DNA of 64,000 nt from Coriobacteriaceae bacterium. GTDB lineage: Bacteria; Actinomycetota; Coriobacteriia; Coriobacteriales; QAMH01. The translations under genes and the position numbers were made by a program. The notes beneath the pieces are model-generated. The model saw only the letters and a program-made list of their open reading frames with translations. It was not told the DNA's origin and searched no databases. This document shows positions 8,897 to 17,481 of the stretch, piece by piece. Where the stretch lies: positions 434,001-498,000 of the forward strand of contig DAJPGJ010000001.1 of NCBI GenBank assembly GCA_025992705.1. The letters are read 5' to 3'. Numbering within the stretch: position 1 is the first letter of the stretch; every line of letters begins with the position of its first letter.

Positions 8897-9158
8897 CTGG
8901 CTCCATCAGCTCATGAACTTTGCCGTGGCCCTTTTCCATGCGCTCCTTTGCTTTTAGCAGCCTCTCTTGGTTTGCGCTGCTGTAAAAAGGATCCATGTTA
9001 TAGGAGACGATTTCAAACGGCAGACGATGTTCGCGTAGGACTGCCTTGGCGAACAAGTTGATTGCAGTTGATGTGTTCATGCCGACATCTGAGCAAAACA
9101 TCTCAAGTCCTTTCTTAACATCCTCATCCATGCGCACGCTCAGTGTTGTCATTGTCAT
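8886..9158 (-). CDS. RelB/DinJ-type antitoxin
   Basis: A 90-residue ribbon-helix-helix antitoxin. The N terminus TTLSVRMDEDVKKGLE forms the DNA-binding strand and first helix, followed by GMNTSTAINLFAKAVLREHRLPFEI, typical of the RelB/DinJ family. The C-terminal part, rich in Lys/Glu, should neutralise the toxin encoded next. I start it at the ATG at 9158 because a GGAG site lies about nine bases upstream; longer readings would run through the operator. YoeB toxins more often pair with YefM, so this pairing is a mixed type. Regulation is probably by autorepression at the palindrome at 9174. Confidence 0.85.
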   Translation of the reverse strand: MTMTTLSVRMDEDVKKGLEMFCSDVGMNTSTAINLFAKAVLREHRLPFEIVSYNMDPFYSSANQERLLKAKERMEKGHGKVHELMEPDDE

Positions 9159-9173
9159 TAGAATCACACTCCA

Positions 9174-9190
9174 TTCATACAATGTATGAA
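9174..9190. promoter_or_regulatory. Palindromic operator of the toxin-antitoxin operon
   Basis: TTCATACA and TGTATGAA form a perfect 8-bp inverted repeat around a single A. It lies 16 bases upstream of the antitoxin start in an AT-rich segment that must hold the promoter. This is the usual place for RelB/DinJ autorepression. Confidence 0.7.
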
Positions 9191-9222
9191 CAGAATAATA
9201 TAATTGAAGGTAATTTTCTATA

Positions 9223-9573
9223 TCATGTAATCTGAGCATTGATGAATCCTTTGGAAAACGATACCAGGAGCCTCTGTTCTGCCTCCACCCATGCTTCGTC
9301 TCGATGTGGCCGCTCCAGCACGAACGCCGCCCTGCGGCATGAGAGCAGACGACCCGGCCTTACGTTGCGCTCGGAGCGCAGCACGATACCGTTCCGGTCA
9401 GCGAAGGCGATGTCGAGGGCGTAGCGCATGCCGATGGTGTGCACGCTCTTGCAGAGCACGAGCACGAGCACGCGACCGCCGTCACCCCATTCCGCACGCG
9501 TGCCAAGCAACCCGCGCGCCCGGGCGATCATGCTGGTGGCGATAACGACGCGCATGTTGTCCAGGCTTGTCAT
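9223..9573 (-). CDS. DUF192-family protein
   Basis: A 116-residue protein of the DUF192 family. The hallmark stretch RARGLLG, the KSVHTIGMR motif near the centre and the following ALDIAFADRNGIVL are all present, with VRPGR after them. The ATG at 9573 overlaps the stop of the upstream TadE-like gene as ATGA, so this is the last gene of the Tad operon. Family members occur both alone and beside Tad genes; the molecular role is unknown. It lacks an obvious signal peptide in this reading. Confidence 0.85.
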   Translation of the reverse strand: MTSLDNMRVVIATSMIARARGLLGTRAEWGDGGRVLVLVLCKSVHTIGMRYALDIAFADRNGIVLRSERNVRPGRLLSCRRAAFVLERPHRDEAWVEAEQRLLVSFSKGFINAQIT

Positions 9574-10004
9574 AGGAGCTCCCCAGGCGTGTAAGGGTCG
9601 ACGGCGATGTTGCACTCGTGTTCGAGCAACGCCGGAGCGCCTGCGATGGAGAGCGGCCACGGCGCGAATCGAAACGTGCAGCGATAGACCGACATGCTTG
9701 CCAACGCCACCCCGGCATCTTCGTAGCTCACCTCTATCGAGGAACCTTCTTTGGCAAAATCGCTTTCGAGGGCAGCGCGTATTGCCGCGGTACGCGCACC
9801 GAGCTCGTATCCATCCATAGGGGCGCTTGCTGCTTGGGCAAGAACGCGTTGGGGAGCGATGTGATCGAAGCGTGCGCACTCGCCTGCGAAGACAAGCATA
9901 TCGACGGCGATGACCAGCACGATGAGGATGACGGGCATGACAACGGCAAGCTCGACCGCCATCTGCCCATGTTCGCGACCTCTGCCTTCGCGTGTCTGAA
10001 GCAT
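9570..10004 (-). CDS. TadE-like minor pilin
   Basis: A 144-residue TadE-type pseudopilin. A short positively charged leader ends near GQMAVELAVVMPVILIVLV, where the Glu in the hydrophobic segment matches the Glu5 of type IV-like pilins; the remainder is a periplasm-exposed globular domain with two cysteines (residues about 112 and 136). I place the start at the ATG at 10004, preceded by GGGAGG at about eight bases. It is coupled to DUF192 by an ATGA overlap. Role: minor pilin or assembly factor of the Flp pilus. Confidence 0.8.
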   Translation of the reverse strand: MLQTREGRGREHGQMAVELAVVMPVILIVLVIAVDMLVFAGECARFDHIAPQRVLAQAASAPMDGYELGARTAAIRAALESDFAKEGSSIEVSYEDAGVALASMSVYRCTFRFAPWPLSIAGAPALLEHECNIAVDPYTPGELL

Positions 10005-10008
10005 GTCG

Positions 10009-12105
10009 TCAACCTCCCAGTGTTCCAAGGAAGCTGCCAACTGCCTCCCTGACTCGTGCATCGATATCGTTGGGAACGGGCAGATATAGCTTGCCATCGC
10101 TGGTGCCGAGGCCTATGTCGGCAAGCGGAATCTCTGCAAGCTCGAGCCCGTACTCGTCTAGAAGTCCCGCGACTTCGGGGACGGCCTTGATGTCGTTGAC
10201 GAGGGCGTTCATGTCGCCCGTGCTAACCGCTCCGTATATTTGCGCCATGTCCTTCATGCGTGCGAGAACCTGCGCAGCGCTACTCGATTCTCGTTCGAGT
10301 ATGCGGGCCGTATTAACAAGCACTGGTTTGTACGTATCGAGGTCCGCCGGCTCGAGGCTTGCCGAGCTGAGCGCATTCTCAAAGGCCGAAACCGCACTAT
10401 CCGAAAGCGTGGTGCCAATGAGGGGTATAGCCCCGAGGACCTTGCGAAAGCCGCCCTTGATTCCCTCCGTCGTGTTCGAATACGCCAGCAGCATGCTTGA
10501 CCACGCCCCAAAGATTAGCTTGGCCGACCCGGAGACGAGACATTCCTGGGGGATGAGACCCTCGGCGACGCCAGAGATGACACTGCCTTGGTCGCTTGCC
10601 GCATCGGGGGCAAGTGTTGCGCCAGAGATTGCGATGCGTGCGGGCAATTCCGACTCGTTGCTAACGAAGGGGATGGCGCTTGCTTGCACAGATGGCGCAA
10701 GCACTACGCAGATGCAGCCGTATCGTCCGGGTGGCTGGGGGTCGTATCGTTTGGCTGCGAGGGAATCGAGCGCTTCCGAAAGCCGCTCGCCAATTGACTC
10801 CTTCGCCTCATCAAGCGCCTGCTTTGCCTCTGCGCCATCGGAAAGCGCCTGGGCGTAGTCGCGCGAAGCTTCCACGAACTCCCGATAGTGATATTCAAAC
10901 CCGTTGTTTATGGAAGTCGAGGCGCTTGGGACGCGTCCCAAGGTGGTTGCAGAGAACTTGCATGTCGGGCAGCGTTCGACAGCGCCCGTATCGATTGCGC
11001 TCACCGCGGCCTGTCCCGAGCGAGTTCCCTCGACGCAGGTTGGGCATCTGGCGTATCCGTGCAAATAGCGCTTGTCGCCATTGACGGAGACGGGATAGAT
11101 CGCACTCGTGTAGAGAACGGTTCCCCTGATCTGCTCCGTGTTCCTGGCGAGCTGTACGAGATGCGGTATCTCAGCTCCGTTTTCTCCGACCTCGATGTAT
11201 CCTCGTCCCACTTCGTACTGGGCATAGGCGTAAAACTGCTTGCGGGCAACCGATTCGGCAATTGCCTCGGGTGAACCCGACGCGGCTTGTCCCGGTTCGG
11301 CAGCATAACGTGCGACGTAGTATGCCTTTGCTCGCTCAAGTCCCACCGAAAAAGTCCAGCGGTCAGGTGATGAGATGTAGGGGTTGCGCGCCTCCGAAAT
11401 GTTCGAGAGCTTTCCAGCACGCTCGTACATGCTCATGCCGCTATTGCCGCAATCGGCTCGCCACGCGCGCTCCTTGGCGGCATCTTCACGTTCTTGGGCC
11501 TCCTTCTGTCGCAAGCTCGCCTCTTGAATCGCGGGTTCTTTCGATTCAATCTCGGCTGCAGCCTCCTTGACCTTCTCGTTATCCGGGATTGAGACATCGA
11601 TCCCTTGCGTGGGAGACGTGATGGCGATGCCTGCGTAGGGAATGCCACTTGCGTCTGCGTTGGCTTGCACGACCTGGGCGGCACGTACGGCACAGACGGC
11701 GGGAAGTGCCTTTTGCGCCGCGTCTAGCCCCTTGGCTGCCGTCTCGGCAAACTTGTCTCGGGCTTGAAGCACCTTCGAGCCCGTGTTTGCGATTTCAGCT
11801 GCAGCGCCCTGGCCACCGGGGATGAATGCGGCGACAGCCGAGACGGCATAGACCGTGAGGCCAAGCAGCGAAAGCGAGAGGGCGGTGGCATCGACAACCT
11901 GGGCGGCGGTCACAAACTCGGCAACCACGTTGTCTGCCGCAAGAGCCCCCGCATCGGCGACGTATTGTATTTGCCCTGACTGCGCACCGACACTTATGCC
12001 TCTCGCGCAGGTAAACACCAAGGCACAGACAACGAGGAGCGCGATGGCAGCGGCGGGCGTGGTAAATCCACCCTCTCTACGCGTGAAGGACGGATGCTTG
12101 CTCAT
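10009..12105 (-). CDS. Large TadG-like Flp pilus assembly protein
   Basis: A 698-residue envelope protein with an N-terminal pilin-like segment (GFTTPAAAIALLVVCALVFTCARG, about residues 13-37) and a long extracellular part. Alanine-rich stretches at about 60-180 and charged helical regions near 190-220 and 430-460 suggest coiled coil. Two CPTC motifs lie some 24 residues apart (around residues 360-390) and may form a zinc ribbon or disulfides. It starts at the ATG at 12105, overlapping the TadE stop as ATGA. Family identity is judged from position and N-terminal layout; it is longer than ordinary TadG. Confidence 0.7.
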   Translation of the reverse strand: MSKHPSFTRREGGFTTPAAAIALLVVCALVFTCARGISVGAQSGQIQYVADAGALAADNVVAEFVTAAQVVDATALSLSLLGLTVYAVSAVAAFIPGGQGAAAEIANTGSKVLQARDKFAETAAKGLDAAQKALPAVCAVRAAQVVQANADASGIPYAGIAITSPTQGIDVSIPDNEKVKEAAAEIESKEPAIQEASLRQKEAQEREDAAKERAWRADCGNSGMSMYERAGKLSNISEARNPYISSPDRWTFSVGLERAKAYYVARYAAEPGQAASGSPEAIAESVARKQFYAYAQYEVGRGYIEVGENGAEIPHLVQLARNTEQIRGTVLYTSAIYPVSVNGDKRYLHGYARCPTCVEGTRSGQAAVSAIDTGAVERCPTCKFSATTLGRVPSASTSINNGFEYHYREFVEASRDYAQALSDGAEAKQALDEAKESIGERLSEALDSLAAKRYDPQPPGRYGCICVVLAPSVQASAIPFVSNESELPARIAISGATLAPDAASDQGSVISGVAEGLIPQECLVSGSAKLIFGAWSSMLLAYSNTTEGIKGGFRKVLGAIPLIGTTLSDSAVSAFENALSSASLEPADLDTYKPVLVNTARILERESSSAAQVLARMKDMAQIYGAVSTGDMNALVNDIKAVPEVAGLLDEYGLELAEIPLADIGLGTSDGKLYLPVPNDIDARVREAVGSFLGTLGG

Positions 12106-12575
12106 TCCCATTTTCCGATCCAATCCGAAGGGTCGTACCCCTGCTCGCTAACCCAATTGGGGGTGGGCGAGCAGGAAAGCTCCACGTGCTGAATGACGGC
12201 ACCGTTCTCGTCGACAGCGTTTGTGAGCCCAGCGAGGATTCCAAAGAGCGGAAGCGGCTGCACATGGTTCTCGATGCTGGTCTGCGCCGTTCCATCATCC
12301 GAGCATGACCAGGCGATGTTCCAGGTCTCATCGGCGTGGAAGATCGGGACTTTTGGTATCGCCTCAAGTCGATGCTCGATATAGGCGCGCGTGCTTGCGT
12401 CATCGCCCGAACTCGTTGCGACGAGGCGGCAGGCTTCCGCGGCCGCAGTGTTCATGATGCAGCGGTTGTAGAGCAAGATGGCTGGCTGCAGCAGCAGGCC
12501 GAACACCACGAAGAGTACGGGCAACAACACGGCCGCCTCGACGGTCGACTGTCCCGATTCAGAACAAGAGCGCAT
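12102..12575 (-). CDS. TadE-family pseudopilin
   Basis: A 157-residue TadE-like protein. The N terminus reads ESGQSTVEAAVLLPVLFVVFGLLLQP, with the processing-type Gly-Gln-Ser-Thr-Val-Glu context and a hydrophobic stalk helix. The exposed domain carries cysteines at about residues 48, 90 and 133. The ATG at 12575 lies inside the preceding gene (17-base overlap), and its own stop overlaps the next ATG, indicating strict translational coupling. Probably a minor component or assembly factor of the Flp pilus. Confidence 0.82.
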   Translation of the reverse strand: MRSCSESGQSTVEAAVLLPVLFVVFGLLLQPAILLYNRCIMNTAAAEACRLVATSSGDDASTRAYIEHRLEAIPKVPIFHADETWNIAWSCSDDGTAQTSIENHVQPLPLFGILAGLTNAVDENGAVIQHVELSCSPTPNWVSEQGYDPSDWIGKWE

Positions 12576-12756
12576 CGAAAACCCCTTCTACGCATCCAAG
12601 CGCATGCGAAGCGCTTGCCTGAATGAGAGAGCTCAAGCCGCCTGTCGCGATGAAGCGCCAGAGGGTTGCGAGTGCACCCATGAGCGCAATGAACGTAAGC
12701 CCGACGATGAGGTATTCGACCGATGCCTGCCCGCTCTCATGCAATCGTTTGCGCAT
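12559..12756 (-). CDS. Short Flp/TadE-like pilin
   Basis: A 65-residue protein beginning MRKRLHESGQASVEYLIVG, a pilin-type leader with Glu in the right position, followed by one hydrophobic helix and a short tail ending in ALLF. The ATG at 12756 overlaps the flp stop in a TGATG arrangement; a GTG one codon upstream is the alternative. Its size is closer to Flp than to TadE, so it may be a second small pilin. Confidence 0.72.
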   Translation of the reverse strand: MRKRLHESGQASVEYLIVGLTFIALMGALATLWRFIATGGLSSLIQASASHALGCVEGVFDALLF

Positions 12757-12962
12757 CACAGACCGTTGATTCCACTCGAGATTGCATCCCAGAGCTCGCC
12801 AATGCGGTCACGAAACGCCGCGATTGCAATCATGGCGATGACGGCAAGCACGCCGACAAGAATTGCGTACTCGGTTGTGCCTTGGCCTTTCTCAGGCAAC
12901 GTCTTGATTCTTGCCGTTGCCTTGATATAGGCGCCTAATGCACGGTTTTTGATCTTTTGCAT
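12756..12962 (-). CDS. flp: Flp-type major pilin
   Basis: A 68-residue Flp/Fap pilin precursor. A long basic leader precedes GQGTTEYAILVGVLAVIAMIAIAAF: cleavage by a prepilin peptidase after the Gly would leave Gln/Thr-Thr-Glu-Tyr, with the Glu-Tyr pair typical of Flp pilins. The tail GELWDAISSGINGL is also typical. The start at 12962 has AAGGAG about eight bases upstream, one of the best ribosome sites in the operon, fitting high expression. No prepilin peptidase gene (tadV) is in this window. Confidence 0.9.
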   Translation of the reverse strand: MQKIKNRALGAYIKATARIKTLPEKGQGTTEYAILVGVLAVIAMIAIAAFRDRIGELWDAISSGINGL

Positions 12963-12982
12963 GATGTTCTCCTTGCTCTCTT

Positions 12983-13726
12983 CTAGAAACCTGTCTGGAC
13001 AAATTGGAGAAGCACCGGCCCCATGACCAAGATGAGCATGGCGGGCAGAATGCATATTCCCGTTGGAATGAGAAGCTTGACTGGCGCCTTTGCAATCTGG
13101 CGTTCGATGGCGGCACGTCTTTGCTGTCGAACGTCGGCGGAGAAGCGCCCCAGCATGTCGGCGAGTGGGGAACCGTGGTGGATGGCCTGCAGGGACGTCT
13201 CGGAGAAGCGTTTGAGTGCTTTCGAGTCGATGCGGGACGAGAGCGCGGCCAGGGCCTCCTTGCGCGAAGCCAATCCGCTCTTCCATTCGAGTTGTGTCTC
13301 GCGCATGTGATAAGCGAGCGCGTTATCGAATTTGGCGCAGTACAAGTCGAGCGCCGCATCGAAGGACAGGCCGGCACGCACGCCCATGGCGACAATGTCT
13401 GCCATCACGTCGACCTGCTCGTCGCAGGCGCTGCGTAGCTCGCGTGCCCGTCGTGCGTCGAGCATGGTAGGCGCGCGACGCGAGAGCACATAGGCGAGGA
13501 CGATGCAGGGCACGAGCAACCCGAGAGATGTGGCGTAGGAGATGACGATGCCTGCGCCGCAAAACACCAGAAAGCTCAGGGTGGGATCACGCAGAATGTC
13601 TTCGATGCTCACGGCTCGCTGTGGTTGTGCCACGAGCTTGATACGCGTCCAGGCAAGCCGCACGCAGAGGCATGCGCACGCGCAGGCGAGCAGGCATGCA
13701 GAGAGTCGAAGCAGGACGGCAAGCAT
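12983..13726 (-). CDS. tadC: TadC-type inner-membrane platform protein
   Basis: A 247-residue protein of the type II secretion F (GspF) superfamily, second of the two Tad platform subunits. Hydrophobic segments occur at about 1-22, 48-85 and 215-245, with the T2SSF cytoplasmic domain between them (DVMADIVAMGVRAGLSFDAAL and later GSPLADMLGRF). It starts immediately after the tadB stop. With TadB it should couple TadA-driven ATP hydrolysis to pilin extraction. Confidence 0.87.
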   Translation of the reverse strand: MLAVLLRLSACLLACACACLCVRLAWTRIKLVAQPQRAVSIEDILRDPTLSFLVFCGAGIVISYATSLGLLVPCIVLAYVLSRRAPTMLDARRARELRSACDEQVDVMADIVAMGVRAGLSFDAALDLYCAKFDNALAYHMRETQLEWKSGLASRKEALAALSSRIDSKALKRFSETSLQAIHHGSPLADMLGRFSADVRQQRRAAIERQIAKAPVKLLIPTGICILPAMLILVMGPVLLQFVQTGF

Positions 13727-14500
13727 CTATACCATCTCCTCGAGATCGACCGTGAAGTCGATGGCAAGCGCACGTCGCACGAGGAGTATGCCTGTCGCCT
13801 CGAGCAACATCGCAAGCGCGAAAAGGCATATGCCAAGCGGGGATGCGAGAAATCCCGTCAGATATCCAGGCGAGAAGACCGAGAGAATGCCGAGCAGCGC
13901 AAAGGGCATGAGGGCGACGATGCGGCTCGATAGACGTCCCTGTGCGGTCTTGGTGCGCAGATCTTCCTTGAGTTCTGCGGCTTGCTGGAGCAACGCCGAG
14001 ACGTTTTGGAGTATGGTCGTGAGGCTGCCGCCGGACTGATGCTGAATCTCCATGGCGACGGCCAGGTACGCGAACTCCGAACCGCCTGTTCGGCCACGCA
14101 GCTTCTCGAGCGCCTCGTCGAAGCCCTGGCCAGATTCGAGATCCCAGACCGTGCGCTTGAGTTCGCCGGCGAGGGGCTCGTCGCAGTTGTCCGCCGCGTA
14201 GCGCAGCGCCATGACGAGCGATGACCCTGAGTCGAGCGCGATGCAGAGCAGGCGCAGAAGCTCGGGCATGCCCTTCTGCAACTCTTCGGCACGCTTCTTT
14301 TCACGGGCTTTTCCCAGGATGGGAGCCAGCAGTTTGGTCGAGGCGATGCGGCTTTTGGCACCCTCGAGCACGAGCCGCCTGTCAACGTGCGCGAGCGGCA
14401 GGGTACGCCGCAGATGCGCGAGCAAAGGCACGGCTTTCCGGACGCAAAGGAAAGCTGCGATCATGCTTGCGATCAGCAGCATCGCACTGATTGCACCCAT
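13727..14500 (-). CDS. tadB: TadB-type inner-membrane platform protein
   Basis: A 257-residue GspF-superfamily protein. It has a membrane segment at about 3-22, a cytoplasmic T2SSF domain with LLRLLCIALDSGSSLVMAL and HQSGGSLTTILQNVS, and two C-terminal membrane spans near 190-235. The start at 14500 overlaps the tadA end by about 28 bases. A longer open frame exists but lies wholly inside tadA. Its stop abuts tadC. Role: platform subunit of the Tad secretion machine. Confidence 0.88.
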   Translation of the reverse strand: MGAISAMLLIASMIAAFLCVRKAVPLLAHLRRTLPLAHVDRRLVLEGAKSRIASTKLLAPILGKAREKKRAEELQKGMPELLRLLCIALDSGSSLVMALRYAADNCDEPLAGELKRTVWDLESGQGFDEALEKLRGRTGGSEFAYLAVAMEIQHQSGGSLTTILQNVSALLQQAAELKEDLRTKTAQGRLSSRIVALMPFALLGILSVFSPGYLTGFLASPLGICLFALAMLLEATGILLVRRALAIDFTVDLEEMV

Positions 14501-15804
14501 TGCGCCACCTCCTCTTCGCCCGCAACATCCATGAAGGGAAGCTCCTCGATCCATGCAGGCAAATCGCTCCATTCGTAGCGCTGCATGCGTCGGTCCCAGT
14601 GCACGACTGGCGTGAAGCGTTGGCATTTGCGTGCAGATCCGGTGTCTCTGCCGCGCATGGCAATTTGCGTGATGCGGCGCTTGCCGCCCGAGAGACGGTC
14701 CTGTTGCACGATGAGGTCGAGTGCCGATGCGACCTGCTCCTCGATGATTTCGACGGGGAGGTCCATGCCATAGCGAACCATCATCACGAGGCGCGGGATG
14801 ACCTCGGCGGGCGAGTTGGCATGCAGGGTCGTGAGCGATCCGTCATGCCCCGTATTCATGGCCTGCAGCATGTCAAGCGCTTCGGCACCGCGACACTCGC
14901 CAACGATGATGCGGTCAGGGCGCATGCGCAGCGCATTGGTGACGAGGTCGCGTATGGTGACCATGCCACGGCCTTCAGCGTTGGCAAGCCGCGCTTCGAG
15001 CCGGACGACGTGTGGGTGCTGGTCGAACCTGAGCTCGGCGCTATCTTCGATCGTGATGACGCGCTCCTCGTAGGGGATGAGGCGCGAAAGTGCGTTGAGC
15101 AGCGTTGTTTTGCCGCCGCCCGTGCCGCCCGAGACAGCGATGTTCTTGCGCGCGCGTATGGCCCAGGCAAGCAGCTGCGCCATCTCTGGCGTAAGCGCAT
15201 CCAGCCCGACAAGCTCGTCAAGCGTGAAGGAGCGCTTGCGGAACTTGCGTATGGTAAGCGTGCTTCCGCTCATCGAGAGGGGAGGGATGACGACGTTGAC
15301 GCGGTGCCCTTCTGGAAGGCGGGCGTTCACGAGAGGGCACTGCTCGTCGACGCGCCTGCCGAGTGGCGAGACGATACGGTCGATGACGAGACGCAGCTGC
15401 TCTTCGGAATCGTAGCGCTCGCTGCTCTTGCATACGATGCCGTCGCGTTCGAAGAAGACGGAGTGAGGCCCGTTGACCATGATCTCGGTAATCGAGTCGT
15501 CTTTGAGCATCTTCTCGATGGGACCCAGGCCGAGCACCATGTCGAGCGTGCGCTCGATGAGGACGGCACGATCGATGTCGCTCATGGGTGCGAAATCATG
15601 CGCGCTCAGAATCTGCTCGATGCAGACGGCGAGCTCCTGTCGCGCATGCTCGCGTCCCTGGTTCAGAAGCTGCGCGATGCGTTCGCTCGGGACTTCGCGG
15701 TACAGCAACTCGCGTAGGTGCGCGTGAATCTTCTCGGAGACTGCGCCCAGCGCCTCGTCTGCCGCAGTTTGCGGACTTTGCCGTATGTAATCGCCGAGTT
15801 TCAT
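14473..15804 (-). CDS. tadA: TadA/CpaF secretion ATPase
   Basis: A 443-residue type II/IV secretion ATPase that powers Flp pilus assembly. The Walker A motif GGTGGGKT is at residues 226-233, the Asp box EDSAEL near 253-258, the Walker B-like RIIVGECRG near 298-306 and the His box TGHDGSLTTLHAN near 318-330. The N-terminal domain includes the family's EIMVNGP segment near 107. Its ATG overlaps the tadZ stop (ATGA). The last 40 residues form a C-terminal extension with WDRRMQRYEW before the overlap with tadB. Confidence 0.96.
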   Translation of the reverse strand: MKLGDYIRQSPQTAADEALGAVSEKIHAHLRELLYREVPSERIAQLLNQGREHARQELAVCIEQILSAHDFAPMSDIDRAVLIERTLDMVLGLGPIEKMLKDDSITEIMVNGPHSVFFERDGIVCKSSERYDSEEQLRLVIDRIVSPLGRRVDEQCPLVNARLPEGHRVNVVIPPLSMSGSTLTIRKFRKRSFTLDELVGLDALTPEMAQLLAWAIRARKNIAVSGGTGGGKTTLLNALSRLIPYEERVITIEDSAELRFDQHPHVVRLEARLANAEGRGMVTIRDLVTNALRMRPDRIIVGECRGAEALDMLQAMNTGHDGSLTTLHANSPAEVIPRLVMMVRYGMDLPVEIIEEQVASALDLIVQQDRLSGGKRRITQIAMRGRDTGSARKCQRFTPVVHWDRRMQRYEWSDLPAWIEELPFMDVAGEEEVAQWVQSVRCC

Positions 15805-16592
15805 GCGAAGAATCGCCTCGTCTTCCTGCGCTCGGTGGGCGAGAACTCGACGCCAATGCGGGGGAGGAGCCTGGCGAGAAGCTGTTCGACATCGGGCACG
15901 GGCGCCGCTGCGTCTTCGATGAGCTCCTCGATGCGCTTCATGCCAACGAATGCTTCGACCGATGCCTTGCCGTCCGCGAGCCTGAAGAGCTCATCGCAGC
16001 CGAGCGAGCCTTCGATGCGGTCTATCTCGCTGCGGGGGATTCCCGAGGCACGGTTGAAGACGTGCGCGATGCGCGCGAGGGGGATGCCGAGACGCTGGCA
16101 GAGCTCGAGTGCCTTGATGGCGCCGTATGCCGATGCCCTGCGCTGGTCCATGACGAGCAGCACAAGCTCGGAATTGCACAGGAGCTCGCCCGTGAGCCCC
16201 GACCAGAATTGCCCGGTATCGGCGATGATGAGATCATAGTTTGCCCGGGCGTTTTCGACGACGCGGGCCACCGCATCCGATACCTCCTCGGCGACCTCGG
16301 GCAAGACGGGTGCTTTGAAAAGGTCGAGTTGTGCCGAGATGGGGACGGGAATGCAACCTTCGCCCTGCGCGAGCGAGGAGAGCTTGACATCGAGGCCGAG
16401 CCAGAAGCCCATGTCGCCGAATTGCAGGTCACCCTCGACGATGGCGGTCTTGATGCCATGTGCCGCTGTTAGGTGGCCGATGATGAGCGCAATTGTGCTC
16501 TTGCCAACGCCGCCGCTTGCCGATACGAGCGTGATGAGCGGAGCACGTCGCGTGCCCTGCGCGGAATATGTGCTGGATACCATGTCTCTCAT
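15801..16592 (-). CDS. tadZ: TadZ/CpaE-like localization ATPase
   Basis: A 263-residue MinD/ParA-superfamily ATPase. The deviant Walker A motif SASGGVGKST is at about residues 24-33, with VEGDLQFGDMGFWLGL (switch I region) at about 53-68 and LIIADTGQF around 140. Unlike CpaE it lacks the N-terminal receiver-like domain. TadZ proteins place the Tad machine at its cell site. RBS GGGGG lies about six bases before the ATG at 16592. It is coupled to tadA by a four-base overlap. Confidence 0.88.
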   Translation of the reverse strand: MRDMVSSTYSAQGTRRAPLITLVSASGGVGKSTIALIIGHLTAAHGIKTAIVEGDLQFGDMGFWLGLDVKLSSLAQGEGCIPVPISAQLDLFKAPVLPEVAEEVSDAVARVVENARANYDLIIADTGQFWSGLTGELLCNSELVLLVMDQRRASAYGAIKALELCQRLGIPLARIAHVFNRASGIPRSEIDRIEGSLGCDELFRLADGKASVEAFVGMKRIEELIEDAAAPVPDVEQLLARLLPRIGVEFSPTERRKTRRFFA

Positions 16593-16593
16593 G

Positions 16594-17253
16594 TCAGTCC
16601 CCCTGGTTTGCCGCGCTGTTGCCAGGTAGGACGAAGTGGATGGTTCCCTTCGAGGCTGCTGCGATGAGGTCGCTCACGCTCGAGGGTTTGACGGCAAGTG
16701 TGACCCAGGAGATTTGCTTCTCTTTGCTGTCTTCGAGCGTGCTCGTTTCAAGGACGAGGATATGCTCGCCGAGCATCGTGATCTCTCCTGACGAGGCTTC
16801 AACGTAGACGTCCACAACCGAACCGGCGCGTATCGCACCACCTACTGCGAGCACGTCATCGGATGCGACGCTTGCAGCTGCCAGGCCGTCTGGCACGGTG
16901 ATGCGCGATGAGCCATCACCGACACGCTCGAGCAGCACGGGCTCGTTCACGCGAATCTCCGTCTGCGCGACGAGGCCCTGAAGCTCCTCGTAGCTCTGTG
17001 CCGCTTGCCCCTGGGGCAGAAAATCGACCAGCCATTCCTGCACGCTCGTGTTGGACTCGTCGATGGTGCCGCCGATGGGAATCGTCTTGTTCGCCACGAG
17101 GACTTCGGCGCGCTCCCCGCCGTAGCTGCGAATCGCCGACGCACGTGCCATGGACGCCTCGGACTGAATCGTTGCCGTATAGGCAAATACGCAGAGTGCG
17201 GCGATAATGCCACATGCTCCTGCGATGAGCGCCTGTTTTCGTTGCTTGGTCAT
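16594..17253 (-). CDS. cpaB: CpaB/RcpC-type SAF-domain protein
   Basis: A 219-residue membrane-anchored protein of the Flp pilus CpaB/RcpC family. One N-terminal membrane span (about 8-27) precedes a SAF domain (about 48-115, with VLVANKTIPIGGTI) and an RcpC/CpaB domain (VGGAIRAGSVVDVYVEA). The start at 17253 follows GGAGGAG, the first strong site of the operon; the longer frame to 17325 lacks one. As the first gene on the minus strand it marks the operon's 5' end. Role: envelope-spanning stabiliser or gate of the pilus system. Confidence 0.87.
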   Translation of the reverse strand: MTKQRKQALIAGACGIIAALCVFAYTATIQSEASMARASAIRSYGGERAEVLVANKTIPIGGTIDESNTSVQEWLVDFLPQGQAAQSYEELQGLVAQTEIRVNEPVLLERVGDGSSRITVPDGLAAASVASDDVLAVGGAIRAGSVVDVYVEASSGEITMLGEHILVLETSTLEDSKEKQISWVTLAVKPSSVSDLIAAASKGTIHFVLPGNSAANQGD

Positions 17254-17404
17254 CTCTCCTCCGAAGCCTTCGGTTTTGGAGACATGACTATGCGACGGAT
17301 GGCACCGAGCCAACCACCCCGACAATCTGTACGTTTTCGGACTAAATCAGGAGCAATCCCGGACTGATTCCAGAGCAACTTCCGAAACCCCGAGGTAGCG
17401 GACG

Positions 17405-17475
17405 CCCTGCCATTTCGAGCGGGCGGATGCCCCCTCTGTCATTTCGAGCGGGGCGAAGCGGAGTCGAGAAATCTC
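17405..17475. repeat. GTCATTTCGA hairpin repeat cluster a
   Basis: One partial copy (CATTTCGAGCGGGC) and one full copy (GTCATTTCGAGCG to GAGTCGAGAAATCTC) lie between the Tad operon and the RCK genes, next to the stop codon of the downstream RCK gene. The remaining part of the 228-base gap shows no gene. Confidence 0.85.
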
Positions 17476-17481
17476 CTCGCT

